DNA from: Marinicella algicola
GTDB lineage: Bacteria; Pseudomonadota; Gammaproteobacteria; Xanthomonadales; Marinicellaceae
Assembly: GCF_028401385.1 (NCBI RefSeq)
Contig: NZ_JAQOMR010000001.1
Coordinates: 3,268,501 to 3,332,500 of the forward strand
Length of the DNA: 64,000 nt
Reading direction: 5' to 3'
The notes under the pieces: generated by a model
The model's input: the letters and a program-made list of their open reading frames with translations, nothing else
Database searches by the model: none
Told to the model about the DNA's origin: nothing
Made by a program: the position numbers and the translations under genes
Shown here: piece after piece, positions 9,340 to 20,253 of the stretch
Position numbering within the stretch: position 1 is the stretch's first letter
Layout: each line of letters opens with the position of its first letter

Positions 9340-9866
9340 ATGCCCGGTTTCCTCGCAAAGATCGAATTCGTCGTCGGAGCCGCCCTGCTTGCCGTGATCA
9401 CGGTACTGGTGTTCATCGCCGCGACGATGCGCTTTTTCGGCTATCCGCTGATCTGGTCGGTCGATCTGGCGCAATTGCTGTTTATCTGGCTCTGCTTCAT
9501 CGGCGCAACACGTGCCATGCGCGAGCGCGGCCATCTCGGGGTGGACTACCTCGTGCGCCCCTTCCCTATCGCTACCGCCTCATTCTTGAGACGGCGCTTG
9601 CCGGCCTGTTCGTCGGCTTCCTGATGCTGCTGGCGGTTGAAGGCTATGACCTGACCATGCTGAACAAGGAACGCCAGTTCGGCGATTCCGGGCTCTCCTA
9701 TGCCTGGGTCACGATTGCCGTTCCCGCAGGCTGCGTCATGCTTTCGATTTCGATCATCGGCAATCTGGTCGAGGCCTGGAGAAGCGCCAAGAGTGGCCGG
9801 CTGCTGGTCTACACCCGTGCCGCCACCGAAGAAGAACCGGTCATCCCAACCGGCGCTGCGGAGTAA
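9340..9866 (+). CDS. TRAP transporter small permease subunit DctQ (one frameshift)
   Basis: Small four-helix membrane subunit of the TRAP transporter, about 175 residues after repair. The first part (FLAKIEFVVGAALLAVITVL to RGHLGVDYLV) has the usual DctQ segment with MRERGH. The frame breaks in a CCC run at 9564-9566. Adding one C continues as PYRYRLILETALAGL and joins the downstream frame ending at 9866. The start ATG follows a TGGAGG site. It lies 222 bases after dctP and 3 bases before dctM. Confidence 0.88.
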
Positions 9867-9869
9867 TAT

Positions 9870-11152
9870 CATGGCCCTTATCGGTATCGTCTTTTTGCGC
9901 TGATGCTTATCGGTGCACCCATCGCCTTTGCCATCGGCATTTCGGGCTTCACCTTCTTTCTCACCTCCGACATCATGCCGGTCTCGATCGGCGTGCAGAA
10001 AATCGCCACCGTCTCGCAGAGCTTTCCGCTGCTGGCGGTGCCTTTCTTCGTGCTTGCCGGCCACCTGATGAACGAGAGCGGCATCACCGACCGTCTGTTC
10101 ACCTTCTCCAAGGTTGCCGTCGGCTGGATGGCCGGTGGTCTCGCCCAGGTCTCGATCATCCTGTCGACGCTGATGGGCGGGGTTTCTGGCTCGGCTGTAG
10201 CCGATGCCGCGATGGAAGCCCGCGTGCTTGGCCCGCAGATGATCTCGAACGGCTATTCCAAGGGCTATTCGTCCGCCGTGATCGCGATCTCCTCGCTGAT
10301 TACCTCGACCATTCCGCCCTCGATCGGCCTGATCCTTTATGGCTATGTCGGGCAGGTCTCGATCGGCCGCCTGTTCATGGCGGGCATCGTCCCCGGCGTG
10401 TTGATGATGGTCTTCCTGATGACGGCCGCATGGCTCGTGGCCCGCCAGCGCGGCTATGTGATGAAGGAAATGCGGAAGCCGACGGCGCGCGAACTGGGCT
10501 CTTCCGCCTGGGGGCAAAGTGGGCGCTGCTTTTTCCCGTGCTTCTGATCGGCTCGATCCGTGGCGGACTGTTCACACCGTCTGAAGTTGGCGCCTTTGCC
10601 GTCGTCTATGCCATCCTGGTTGGCTGCTTTGCCCATCGCGTGATGACGTTTGACGCCATCAAGCGTGCCTTCGGCCATGCGATCTCGGATATCGGACTGA
10701 TCATGCTGATCATCCTGATGTCGGGCATGGTTGGCTTTGCCATCATCTTCCTGCAGGTTCCCCAGGATGTCGCCAGTTTCATGCTCGAGAGCCCGGCCAA
10801 CCCGGTCGTGATCGTTGCCGTCATTCTGATCGGCCTGTTCATTGCCGGCCTGTTCTTCGAAAGCACCATTCTCGTGCTGCTGCTGACCCCGATCCTGGTT
10901 CCGGTGGTTGTCAAAGCCGGCGTCGACCCGGTCCATTTCGGCATCCTGATGATGACCATTGTCACCTTCGGCTCGATGACGCCGCCGGTCGGTGTTGCGA
11001 TGTTCACGGTGTGCAGTCTGCTCGACACGCCGGTGGAGGAATATGTGAAGGAATCACTTCCCTTCATCGCCGCCGTGTTCGCGCTGATCTGCCTGCTGCT
11101 GTTCGTACCGGGTATCGTCCTGTTCCTCCCGAACCTCATGTATGGCGGATAG
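9870..11152 (+). CDS. TRAP transporter large permease subunit DctM (two frameshifts)
   Basis: Large 12-helix membrane subunit that carries the sodium-coupled transport path. After repair it is about 427 residues. Typical features are the N-terminal LIGAPIAFAIGISG, GGVSGSAVADAA, and the C-terminal GSMTPPVGVAMF motif. Two one-base losses break it: a T run at 9892-9896 (repair gives IVFFALMLIG) and a GGG run at 10496-10498 (repair gives LGLFRLGAKWALLFPV). Both sit in homopolymers. Last gene of the TRAP operon, followed by a strong terminator. Confidence 0.9.
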
Positions 11153-11178
11153 ATTTTCCGTCCGTGAGGAAAGCCGCT

Positions 11179-11206
11179 GGCCGCACCGGAAACGGTGCGG
11201 CCTTTT
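11179..11206 (+). terminator. Rho-independent terminator of the TRAP operon
   Basis: GGCCGCACC and GGTGCGGCC pair in a perfect 9-base stem around a six-base loop, followed by TTTT. It lies 26 bases after the dctM stop and before the convergent phosphoribosyltransferase gene. Confidence 0.9.
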
Positions 11207-11217
11207 CGCTGGAGGCG

Positions 11218-11853
11218 CTACAGGGTCTCCGGCCGGGCAACCCATTTCCCGGTATCTGCCAGCTTGAACTGAGGGATATGGGCAAGCCCTTTGACGAGCG
11301 CGGCATCGTTTCCGAGCACAGCCTCCCATTCCCGCGCTTCCGTCAGGATCACCCCAAGACCGACCACATTGCCACCGGCCTTGCGCACCAGTTCCACTGA
11401 CCCTTTGAGGCTCGAACCGGATGCCACAACGTCGTCGACGATCACCACGCGCTTGCCTTTGAGAAGCGGAACGGCACGATCGTCCAGCAACAGGCGCTGC
11501 TCGCCCTTGGAAGTGATCGAGGTGATTTTCTGCTCGAGCGCGGCCCCGAGATGCACCTTGGGCGATTTCTGCAAAATGACATAACGGTCGAGCGCAAGCG
11601 CGCGGGTCACCTCGATTGCTACCGGAATGCCGAGCGTCGCAGCCCCCACGACGATATCCGGCCTCAGCGGCGCCAGAACATCGGCGAGTTTGTTTCCGCA
11701 ATGCTCTCCGAAACGGACCCCGAGGTCGATCACCATCATCAGCGAAATCGCCAGATCGGGCCTGATGGCAACCAGCGGAAGCGTGATCGGAAATCCATCC
11801 ACCGAAACGGCATGCTGCTGGTCGGTAACGACGGGTTGGTATGGTTCGGACAT
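11218..11853 (-). CDS. Phosphoribosyltransferase family protein (adenine/xanthine PRTase-like)
   Basis: A 211-residue type I phosphoribosyltransferase. The PRPP-binding loop VVIVDDVVASGSSLKGSV is intact, and the earlier VVGAATLGIPVAIEV matches the pyrophosphate loop region. An in-frame ATG exists seven codons upstream (11874), but the ATG at 11853 has a GGGAG ribosome site at the right distance and was chosen. Adenine-PRTase-like proteins of this kind are common in rhizobia. The base used cannot be fixed from sequence, and a role in purine salvage is inferred. Confidence 0.85.
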   Translation of the reverse strand: MSEPYQPVVTDQQHAVSVDGFPITLPLVAIRPDLAISLMMVIDLGVRFGEHCGNKLADVLAPLRPDIVVGAATLGIPVAIEVTRALALDRYVILQKSPKVHLGAALEQKITSITSKGEQRLLLDDRAVPLLKGKRVVIVDDVVASGSSLKGSVELVRKAGGNVVGLGVILTEAREWEAVLGNDAALVKGLAHIPQFKLADTGKWVARPETL

Positions 11854-11895
11854 GAAAACTCCCGGGAAGCCCATTGAAAAGCCGTTTCTGCGTCC

Positions 11896-12352
11896 TCAGG
11901 ACGAGGGACAGACGAAAGGCTGCTTGCGTCCGCCATCATAGGAAACGGCGAGGCCCCCTCAAGAAGCAGATAGCTGAGATCCCGCTCGTCCGGCAGCATC
12001 ACATCGGCCACCACGCGGCCGAAATACTTATCGCCCGCAATCTGCCTGAGTTGGACCGTCTCGCCTGCGTGGAGCAGCGAAACGACATAATCTCTGGCAA
12101 TTGACGCCGCCTGCCGCTCGGCATTGCAGGAAGAACGCAACTCCGGAGTATCGACCCCGCGTATCCTGACCGAGGTCTCGACAATCTGTCCGGGCCACGG
12201 CCGCGCCTGGACAACGATCGTATCGCCATCGATCACGCGCACGACCTCCGCGCGCACCGGCCCTGCATAGATATCCTCGGCACGGGCGACAGGCAAAAAA
12301 GCAGGCAGGCAAAAAGCACCACCGTCAGGTGTTTCAGAGCAAAGCGATTCAT
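11896..12352 (-). CDS. Secreted thermonuclease-family (SNase-like) protein, two frameshifts
   Basis: Staphylococcal-nuclease-fold protein of about 152 residues after repair. The central part VVRVIDGDTIVV, VRIRGVDTPEL and KYFGRVVADV carries the family's acidic calcium-site residues and the arginine of RIRGVD. Two homopolymer losses split it. Restoring a base in the A run at 12295-12300 joins a signal peptide starting MNRFALKHLTVVLFACLL to PVARAEDIYAG. Restoring a base at 11954-11958 gives the usual C-terminal end GLAVSYDGGRKQPFVC. Probably exported to the periplasm or outside. Confidence 0.85.
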
Positions 12353-12406
12353 ATAAAGGAATTTATTCCTCAATAACGAAGATTTCAATAGGAATATACA
12401 CCTATA

Positions 12407-12706
12407 TCAGAAATCGATCGCGCGACCCTTGATTTCCCAGTCGCCGTATCGGGCAGGGTCCAGTCCACCGCGTCCCCCGAGTTCACTTGCGGGGCGTTCT
12501 GCAGCAGCAGCAGCGTTACGACGTTCCTCCGCTTCCGCCAGTGCGCGTTTTGCAGCCTCCGGCAGTCCGGCACGGCGTTCTTCCTCTGGATTGGCCGCGG
12601 GAAGTTCGGAGCCTGACGTCAGTGCAGCAAGCTCAGCCGCGGAAGGTGCGCCATCCGCCTGACTGTCATTTCGCGCATGGTCGGGGGTATTGTCTGCGTC
12701 GTTCAT
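12407..12706 (-). CDS. DUF1674 protein, succinate dehydrogenase assembly factor 4-like
   Basis: A 99-residue protein with a disordered acidic and alanine-rich N-terminal part. The family's C-terminal signature is present: ELGGRGGLDPARYGDWEIKG followed by RAIDF. By homology with mitochondrial Sdh8/SDHAF4 such proteins may help mature the flavoprotein of succinate dehydrogenase. No sdh genes are nearby. In rhizobia this gene is often found beside htpX, as here. Confidence 0.85.
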   Translation of the reverse strand: MNDADNTPDHARNDSQADGAPSAAELAALTSGSELPAANPEEERRAGLPEAAKRALAEAEERRNAAAAAERPASELGGRGGLDPARYGDWEIKGRAIDF

Positions 12707-12850
12707 TTCGAAAACTTTCCATCATCCCTTCGGGCGTTGCAATATTGATATATGATTGGTCGTGCCCCACTTATAGTCCGATTTTGAAACCATCATATAG
12801 TCGGACTTTGCGTCCGGTATAAGGTCCATTTCGCTTCTGGAGACGTCAAG

Positions 12851-13804
12851 ATGAATCTTGTTCGCACTGCCATGCTGATTGCCTTCATGACGGCGCTGTT
12901 CATGGCCATCGGCTTTATGATCGGCGGCCGGGCCGGGATGATGATCGCGCTTATGATCGCCGCAGGCATGAACGTGTTTTCCTACTGGAACTCCGACAAG
13001 ATGGTGCTGCGCATGTATGGCGCGCAGGAAGTCGATGCCAGCACGTCGCCCGAATACTATAACCTCGTGCGCGAGCTTGCGCAGCGCGCCGGGTTGCCGA
13101 TGCCCAAGGTCTATCTTTACGACAACCCCCAGCCAAATGCGTTTGCAACCGGCCGCAGCCCACAAAACGCGGCCGTTGCCGCCTCAACAGGCATATTGAA
13201 GATGCTGTCGCGCGAGGAACTGGCCGGCGTGATGGCCCATGAGCTTGCCCATGTGCAGCACCGCGACACGCTGACCATGACGATCACCGCGACGCTTGCG
13301 GGTGCGATCTCCATGCTCGGCAATTTCGCCTTTTTCTTCGGCGGCAACCGCAACAATTCGTTCGGTTTTATCGGCGTCCTCGTCGCCATGATCGTGGCGC
13401 CGATGGCTGCCGCAATGGTGCAGATGGCCGTCAGCCGCACCCGGGAATATTCCGCCGACAAGCGCGGCGGTGAGGTTTGCGGCAATCCGCTATGGCTGGC
13501 CTCAGCGCTCAAGAAGATCGCGCATGGCAACAAGGTCATCCATAACGAACGCGCCGAACGCAACCCGGCAACCGCGCACATGTTCATCATCAATCCGCTG
13601 TCGGGCGAAAAGATGGACAGCCTGTTTGCCACCCATCCGAATACGGAAAACCGTATCGCAGCCCTGAATCAACAGGCCGCTCAAATGGGCACGACCTCGA
13701 CGGCAGCACCAAGGCCTGCTAAGGCGACCCGCAGATCGCGTTCGGTGCCCAATACCGGCCGCAGCAATGGCGGAGATCCGCCTGTCAAAGGTCCCTGGTC
13801 TTGA
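12851..13804 (+). CDS. htpX: Membrane-bound zinc metalloprotease HtpX
   Basis: M48 family inner-membrane protease for quality control of misfolded membrane proteins. The 317-residue product has two N-terminal membrane helices, the zinc motif HELAH (in [14 protein letters not shown]), two further helices, and the third zinc ligand region [11 protein letters not shown]. The start at 12851 is supported by the typical [12 protein letters not shown]. The upstream 140 bases hold two related words, ATAGTCCGA and ATAGTCGGAC, of unknown meaning. The stop overlaps the proposed rsmB start. Confidence 0.95.
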   Translation: MNLVRTAMLIAFMTALFMAIGFMIGGRAGMMIALMIAAGMNVFSYWNSDKMVLRMYGAQEVDASTSPEYYNLVRELAQRAGLPMPKVYLYDNPQPNAFATGRSPQNAAVAASTGILKMLSREELAGVMAHELAHVQHRDTLTMTITATLAGAISMLGNFAFFFGGNRNNSFGFIGVLVAMIVAPMAAAMVQMAVSRTREYSADKRGGEVCGNPLWLASALKKIAHGNKVIHNERAERNPATAHMFIINPLSGEKMDSLFATHPNTENRIAALNQQAAQMGTTSTAAPRPAKATRRSRSVPNTGRSNGGDPPVKGPWS

Positions 13805-15172
13805 ATGATGACATCAAACGAACGGGCGCGAAAAGGCCCGTTCGCAAAATATCGTTTCCACGTCCGAGCAAAAGCCGGGCTATGCGCCCCGTGCAGCGGC
13901 CTCGAAAATTCTCGCGGCCGTTGTCGACCGCAAGACGCCGCTCGACGGCATGTTCGACATTGAGCACGGCAATGGCACCTACCGCAGCCTTTCCGTCGCA
14001 GACCAGTCGCTTTGCCGCGCACTGGTGCTGACATCGCTGCGCCACAAGCCGATGCTCGATGCCGCCATCACCCGCCTGCTTGAGCGGCCTCTGCCCTCCG
14101 GCGCGCGTGCGCTCGCTCATGTGCTGACAATTGCGGCGGCCCAGATCCTCTATCTCGACATTCCCGATCATTCCGCCGTCGATATCGCGGTGGAACAGGC
14201 CAATGCCGATCCGCGCAACAAACGGTTTGCCGGCCTCGTCAATGCCGTCCTCCGCCGGCTTTCCCGCCGGAAGGAAAAGACGCTTGCCGAACTGGCAACC
14301 GCCTCGCCGATCCCCGACTGGTTCCGCGAGCGGCTTGAAGAGATCTATGGCGCGGAAAAGGCCTTCGCCATCGGCCGCGCTCAGCTCACCCCGCCGAGCA
14401 TCGATATCTCCGTCAAATCCGATCCGGAAGGCTGGGCCGAGCGGCTCGGCGGCACCGTGCTTTCAACCGGCACGATCCGCCTCGACAAGCCCTCCGGGGC
14501 GGTTACGGCAATGGCGGGTTTCGATGACGGCGAATGGTGGGTGCAGGATGCCGCTGCGGCGATCCCCGCCCGCCTTTTGGCGACCTGACCGGAAAACGCG
14601 TGATCGATCTTTGCGCCGCTCCCGGCGGCAAGACCGCGCAGCTTGTTCTGCAGGGTGCGGACGTGACCGCACTGGAACGCTCGAAAACCAGGCTGAAACG
14701 CCTCAACCAGAACCTAGAACGGCTGAAGCTTTCGGCAGACACCACTTGCGCCGACATGATGGAATACCAGCCCGAGACACTTTTCGACGCCGCGCTGGTG
14801 GATGCACCCTGCTCGTCCACCGGCACCGTTCGCCGCCACCCGGACGTGCTGTGGACCAAGGATTTCGCCGATATCGAAAAGCTGGCCGGGGTTCAGTACG
14901 CCATGCTTGAGCGCGCGCTGACCATGGTGCGGCCCGGTGGTATCGTGATCTTCTCCAACTGTTCACTCGACCCGCTGGAGGGCGAAGCCAATGTCGCCCG
15001 GCTGCTTGCGGAACGCCACGATGTGGAACTGGCGGCATTTGCCCCGGAGACCATCGGCCCGCTCGGCCATCTCCTGGATCACTCCGGCGCGATCCGCACA
15101 ACGCCCGCCGATATGCTTGACGGTGCCACCGGCCTCGACGGTTTCTATGCGGTTGCACTCAGAAAACGCTGA
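13801..15172 (+). CDS. rsmB: 16S rRNA (cytosine-967-C5) methyltransferase RsmB-like (two frameshifts)
   Basis: m5C methyltransferase acting on 16S rRNA. An N-terminal NusB-like RNA-binding domain (about residues 20-150) precedes the SAM-dependent domain with [21 protein letters not shown] (catalytic cysteine) and the second cysteine in [10 protein letters not shown]. Two losses break it. The A run at 13846-13849 (repair gives [20 protein letters not shown]) implies a TTG start at 13801 overlapping the htpX stop. The T run at 14575-14578 (repair gives [15 protein letters not shown]) splits the two domains. The start choice is less certain than the identity. Confidence 0.88.
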
Positions 15173-15314
15173 CACCAATTTCACGCCAAGTTCTTGAATT
15201 AGGTTCCGTAATCGTGCATTCCCGCACTTAAGAAAGAACTAATGTCTTTACGCTTTAAGGAAGCCTTCAACTTCTTCGGCTAGGCCGACACGTTGGCAGG
15301 AACTCCTTCCGCGC

Positions 15315-17035
15315 GTGATAAAAACAAAAAGACAGGGTGCACCTTTGGACTTTCCGGTTTCGGAAATCTGGCGTTACGCGTCCCTATACAGTCGGGAAAT
15401 GCTTCGGCGCGCACATTGCATGCTGCTTTCGGCACGGCCGCCGATGCCGCAGTTTTTGTCCGGCCGTCGCGCCAGCCGTCTTCTTGTCGCCCCGACCGAT
15501 CTCAGGATCGCAGATCCTCTGGAAGGCGAAGACCTGCTGGCGGGCCGTTTCGCGCTTGCCGGCGCGGTGCTCGAGACTGGCGGACGTCCAGCCTTTTCCT
15601 TCGACATGCCGAGCCTCGCCTTCGAGCGGCAGCTGGCGGCGTTTTCCTGGCTCAGGCATCTCAGAGTCCGGCACAGCGAGGATGCCCATATCTTTGCCCG
15701 CGCAACCGTGCTGAGCTTCCTGCGCCGCCACCGCGCCGTAAGAGGAACGGTTTGGCAGACCGATATCACGGTCTGGCGACTCAGCGCCTGGCTTTCTCAC
15801 TCCACCGTCGTTCTCAAGGGCGCTGACACCGCCTTCTACCGCCGGTTTGTTGATCAAATTGCGCGTCACGAACGGGTCCTCAGACGGCGTTACGGCACCC
15901 TTCCACGTGACGAGATCCGCCTCCAGACCGCGATCGTGCTGGCAATGGCGACCATCAGTCTCGACCTTTCCGACCACCGTAAGCGCGAGGCCGCACGCCG
16001 GCTCGATGAAGAGCTTGAACGGCAGATCCTGCCTGACGGAGGCCATATCAGCCGCAGCGCCGACACGCTGGTAAGCCTTCTTCTGCGCATGTTGCCGCTG
16101 CGCCAGACCTATATCAATCTCGACCAGACACTGCCGAAACGCTTGGTGCCGAGCATCGACCGTGCCTATGCGGCGCTGAATTTCTTCCGTCACAACGATG
16201 GCGACCTTGCACTGTTCAATGGCGCAGGAATGGTGCCCGGTACCGCGCTATCCGCGCTGTTGCGCTACGATGAAACCGGTGGCTCGGTTTTCAGGGCGCT
16301 TCCGCACTCGGGCTTCGACCGGCTGCAGGCCGGCAAAACGACACTGATCGCCGATACCGGCCGGCCGCTTTCGGCCCACCTTTCCAAAACCGCCCATGCC
16401 GGGGCCGCCGCTTTCGAAATGTCTGCGGGAAAGAACCGGTTCATCGTCAATGTCGGTCTGCCGCTTCAGGCCAATGAGACGACCATCCGGCTGGCGCGCA
16501 CGACCGCCGCGCACTCGGCCGTTACTATCGACGACCATTCAGCCATGCGATTTTCGCGCTCGGATTTTCTCGGCCCTGTCGCCTGCGGCGGCATGATCCG
16601 CATCGAAAGCGAACGCAATACCGACGAGAATGGCCACGACCGCCTTTTCATGCGCCATGACGGCTATCTCAGCCGCTTCGGGCTGATGCTTCAGCGAACG
16701 CTCACGCTTTCGCCGGACGGAGCCGAGATCACCGGCACAGACGGCTTCCGCCGCAAAATGGATGGCATGCCGACCCACAACGACCGCACGGTTGCCATTG
16801 CCCGTTTTCATCTGCATCCGGCGATCTGGACCATGCAGGAGGATGACGACACAATCTTCCTGACCGCGCCTGATAATGAAAGCTGGCTGTTCTGCGCACC
16901 CGGTTTTGCACCGGTGATTGAGGACGATCTGTTTTTGCCGCAAGCGCGGGCCAAACCGCCTCACGCCAGATCGTAATTTCATGGACGATCGGCGAACACC
17001 CCGACATTCAATGGCGGATGAACCGTCTGAGCTGA
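15315..17035 (+). CDS. Heparinase II/III family protein (frameshift near C-terminus)
   Basis: Protein of about 573 residues after repair, with an all-helical N-terminal toroid and a C-terminal beta domain of the heparinase II/III-like family (HSGFDRLQAGKTTLIADTGRP, AFEMSAGKNRFIVN). It lies directly before purH, as in many Rhizobiales, where its substrate is unknown; a role in polysaccharide breakdown is inferred from the family. The frame breaks in a T run at 16932-16936. Adding one T gives DDLFFAASAGQTASRQIVIS and a stop at 17033. The GTG start at 15315 is provisional. Confidence 0.82.
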
Positions 17036-17161
17036 TGGTTTCACATTTGCCGAAGGCATGCTAGAGCGTGCCATCCGCAATCAACCTTGCAGAAAAATGT
17101 GTTTGCCGTTGCGCTTGCAGCCTTCATCCGCTGGAAACGCGCTTGACTGAAGGACCTCGTC

Positions 17162-18778
17162 ATGGCCGTCGCCTCGAAGAAAATCCCCGCCCCCGATCTC
17201 GTCGAGATCAGAACCGCTCTTCTCTCCGTCTCTGACAAGAGCGGCATTGTCGAATTCGCCAGCGCCCTTGCCGCGCGCGGCGTGCGTCTGCTTTCGACCG
17301 GCGGCACCCACAAGGCGCTTGCCGAAGCCGGGCTTCTGGTCACCGACGTCTCGACCGTGACCGGTTTTCCGGAAATCATGGACGGGCGCGTAAAGACGCT
17401 GCATCCGAAGGTCCATGGCGGCCTGCTCGCCATCCGCGATGACGAAGAACATCAGGCGGCCATGCGGGAACACGGCATTGAAGGCATCGACCTTGCCGTC
17501 ATCAACCTTTACCCCTTCGAAGCGGTGCGCGCAGCCGGCGGCGATTATCCGACCACCGTCGAAAACATCGATATCGGTGGACCGGCGATGATCCGCGCTG
17601 CGGCCAAGAACCATGCCTATGTCGCAGTCGCCACCGATCCGGAAGACTACGGCGCGATCACCGAGGCACTGGAGGCCGGCAACGGCACCCTGCCCTATGC
17701 GCTGCGCCAGCAACTTGCCGCCCGCGCCTATGCCCGCACGGCCGCTTATGATGCAGCGATCTCCGGTTGGTTTGCCGAAGCGCTCGCCATCGAAACGCCG
17801 CGCCACCGAACCCTTGGCGGCACGCTGCGCCAGGAGATGCGCTACGGCGAGAACCCGCACCAGTCCGCCGCCTTCTATGTCACCGGCGACAAGCGGCCGG
17901 GCGTTGCCAATGCGACCCAGCATCAGGGCAAGCAGCTCTCCTACAACAACATCAACGACACCGATGCCGCTTTCGAACTGGTCGCGGAGTTTTCGCCGGA
18001 AATCGCCCCGGCCTGCGCCATCATCAAACATGCCAACCCCTGTGGCGTGGCGCGTGCCGACACGCTGCTGGAGGCCTATCGCCGGGCGCTTGCCTGCGAC
18101 AACCAATCGGCGTTCGGCGGCATTGTCGCACTGAACCAGACACTGAACGCCGCGACAGCCAGCGAGATCGTCAAGCTCTTCACCGAAGTGATCATCGCCC
18201 CCGATGCCGATGACGAGGCAAAGGCGATCATCGCCGCCAAAAAGAACCTGCGCCTGCTGACCACCGGCGCTCTGCCCGATCCGCGCGCCAGCGGTTTCAA
18301 CCTCAAGACCGTTGCCGGCGGCTTCCTGGTGCAGGGCTGCGACAACGCCATGATCGACGAGATCGAGCTGACTGTGGTGACCGAGCGTGCGCCGAGCGAG
18401 CGCGAACTGGAAGACCTGAAGATGGCCTTCGCGATTGCCAAACATGTCAAGTCGAACGCCATCGTCTACGTCAAGGACGGCCAGACGGCGGGTATTGGTG
18501 CCGGCCAGATGAGCCGGATCGACAGCGCCCGTATCGCTGCCCTGAAGGCCGAGGACGCAGCCAAGGCCGCAGGATGGCCGGAGCCGATGACACGCGGTTC
18601 TGCTGTGGCCTCCGAAGCCTTCTTCCCGTTTGCCGACGGCCTGCTTTCAGCCGTTGCCGCAGGCGCCACGGCAGTAATCCAGCCGGGCGGCTCTATCCGG
18701 GACCAGGAAGTCATCGACGCAGCCAACGCCAATGGCGTCGCCATGGTGTTCACCGGCACCCGCACCTTCCGCCATTAG
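17162..18778 (+). CDS. purH: Bifunctional AICAR formyltransferase / IMP cyclohydrolase
   Basis: Catalyses the last two steps of IMP synthesis. The 538-residue product has the N-terminal MGS-like cyclohydrolase domain ([30 protein letters not shown]) and the C-terminal AICAR transformylase domain ([44 protein letters not shown]). The frame is intact and of normal length. A hairpin follows the stop. Confidence 0.97.
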   Translation: MAVASKKIPAPDLVEIRTALLSVSDKSGIVEFASALAARGVRLLSTGGTHKALAEAGLLVTDVSTVTGFPEIMDGRVKTLHPKVHGGLLAIRDDEEHQAAMREHGIEGIDLAVINLYPFEAVRAAGGDYPTTVENIDIGGPAMIRAAAKNHAYVAVATDPEDYGAITEALEAGNGTLPYALRQQLAARAYARTAAYDAAISGWFAEALAIETPRHRTLGGTLRQEMRYGENPHQSAAFYVTGDKRPGVANATQHQGKQLSYNNINDTDAAFELVAEFSPEIAPACAIIKHANPCGVARADTLLEAYRRALACDNQSAFGGIVALNQTLNAATASEIVKLFTEVIIAPDADDEAKAIIAAKKNLRLLTTGALPDPRASGFNLKTVAGGFLVQGCDNAMIDEIELTVVTERAPSERELEDLKMAFAIAKHVKSNAIVYVKDGQTAGIGAGQMSRIDSARIAALKAEDAAKAAGWPEPMTRGSAVASEAFFPFADGLLSAVAAGATAVIQPGGSIRDQEVIDAANANGVAMVFTGTRTFRH

Positions 18779-18786
18779 GCGATAAG

Positions 18787-18811
18787 GGCGGCAGCGATCA
18801 CTGCCGCCTTT
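18787..18811 (+). terminator. Hairpin terminator after purH
   Basis: GGCGGCAG (18787-18794) and CTGCCGCC (18801-18808) form a perfect 8-base stem with loop CGATCA, followed by TTT. It overlaps the end of the convergent MFS gene. The T run is short, so termination strength is uncertain. Confidence 0.65.
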
Positions 18812-20191
18812 CCTCGCTTGCCATTGCAGGCACGAACAGCACGAGGCCTGCGACCAGAAAAACCAGCAGGCTCGCCATGCCTAGATTGGGCGATCCGGTC
18901 CAGCCGGTCAGAGCCGCGAAGGAACCGGTTGCCAGAAAACTGGTCATCCGGCCGGTGAGCGAAAAAGACCGAAGAACCGCCCCGCCTCTTCGGGCGAAAC
19001 ACGGGTGGCCAGAAATGCGCGCGAGCCCGCCTGCACCGGCCCGAAGGCAAGACCGATCAGAACGCCATAGGCCAGAAACGCCTTTTCCGCCCCGGCGGCA
19101 AACAGCCCCTCCGCCGAGGACGGGCCGAAGCTCAACAGCCCGAAAATAGTCGCGTTTTTCGTGGTCGAAACCACACCAAGCGTTGCCAGCACCAGCACCA
19201 GAAGCGCGATCAGAACCACAGTGCTCGCATTGGCACGACGCCCGAAGCGCGAAGCCAGGAAACAGCCGAAGATCGCAGCCACGTTCAAAATAATGCCAAA
19301 AATGCCGATTTCCATGGTCGCCCAGCCGAACATGCCGGCGGCAAATGCCCCGCCAAGGATAAGGATCCCGTTGACCCCATCCATGAACAGCATGCGGGCA
19401 AACAAAAACCGGATCAGAACCGGACGGCCTTTCAGTGCCGCAAGCGTCATCTTCAGATCAGAAAGACCCGCCGCAATTGCCCTGCCGGTGGGTTTCAGCG
19501 GCGGTCGATCGGGGGTGAACGCAAAGAAGGGCAGCAGGAAAAGGATGTACCAGCACGCAGCCAGCGGCCCGGTCAGCCTTGCGGCTTCCCCGTTTTCGGG
19601 TCAAGCCCGAACAAAGGCGCCTTTCCGAGGATCGTCAGCCCGGTCTCGGGATTGGCGGTCAGGAACACGACCACCACAATCAGAAACACCATGCCGCCAA
19701 GATAGCCCAGCCCCCAGGCATCGTTGGAAACCCGATTGATCCGATCGGGTTTGACGAGATGCGGCAGCATGGCATCATTGAAAACGACAGACAGCTCCGC
19801 CGCAATCGTTGCCGTGATGATCAAAACCGCAGGCCAGAAATAGCCGCTGCCGGGGGCCGCAAACCACAGCAGCGCCAGGCTTGCCGCCTGGAGGATTGCC
19901 ATTCCCCGATGAAACGCTTGTTGCGCCCGGCCGTATCTGACAGCGCGCCGGCAAACGGCGCACCGAGGGCCACCAGCACCCCCGCAATGGTTGCCGCATG
20001 GGCCCAGGCGGTCTGGCCTGCAACCGGATCGCTCCCCAATTCGGACACGAAATAAGGGCCGAAAATAAAGGTAATGATGACCGTGAAGAACGGTTGGGCT
20101 GCCCAATCGAACAGCATCCAGCCAAAGATGCCGGACCTGGGCGCACGCAAAGCGCGCGCCGTGGCTTTTCCTCAAGAAGCGACAATTGCAT
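18798..20191 (-). CDS. MFS transporter, UMF1 (Atg22-like) family (several frameshifts)
   Basis: Twelve-helix membrane transporter of the UMF1 group. The N-terminus reads IFGWMLFDWAAQPFFTV with FIFGPYF and later ALSDTAGRNKRFIG. Four one-base losses fragment it: near 20165 (G), at about 19903 (G; repair gives RFIGGMAILQAAS), at about 19590 (G; repair gives KTGEAARLTGPL) and at about 18965 (T; repair gives FGLFSLTGRMTSFLATG). The rebuilt product is about 465 residues and ends at the TGA at 18798. Substrate is unknown. Four breaks in one gene would normally mean a pseudogene, but the pattern matches the rest of the window. Confidence 0.8.
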
Positions 20192-20253
20192 CCATCCTTA
20201 ATAGCAGGGACGCAGATTGCTGCTTCCTTCGGTTTTGTCAAACCCTGACGATA

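Noticed and set aside
17081-18445. A 454-codon open frame on the minus strand inside purH
   Set aside because: It lies fully antisense to purH, whose product is a complete, highly conserved enzyme. The antisense product has no recognisable motif; GC-rich DNA produces such frames by chance.
18798-20191. Treating the UMF1 transporter as a decayed pseudogene
   Set aside because: All four breaks are single-base and each repair restores smooth family sequence, as in essential genes of the same window.
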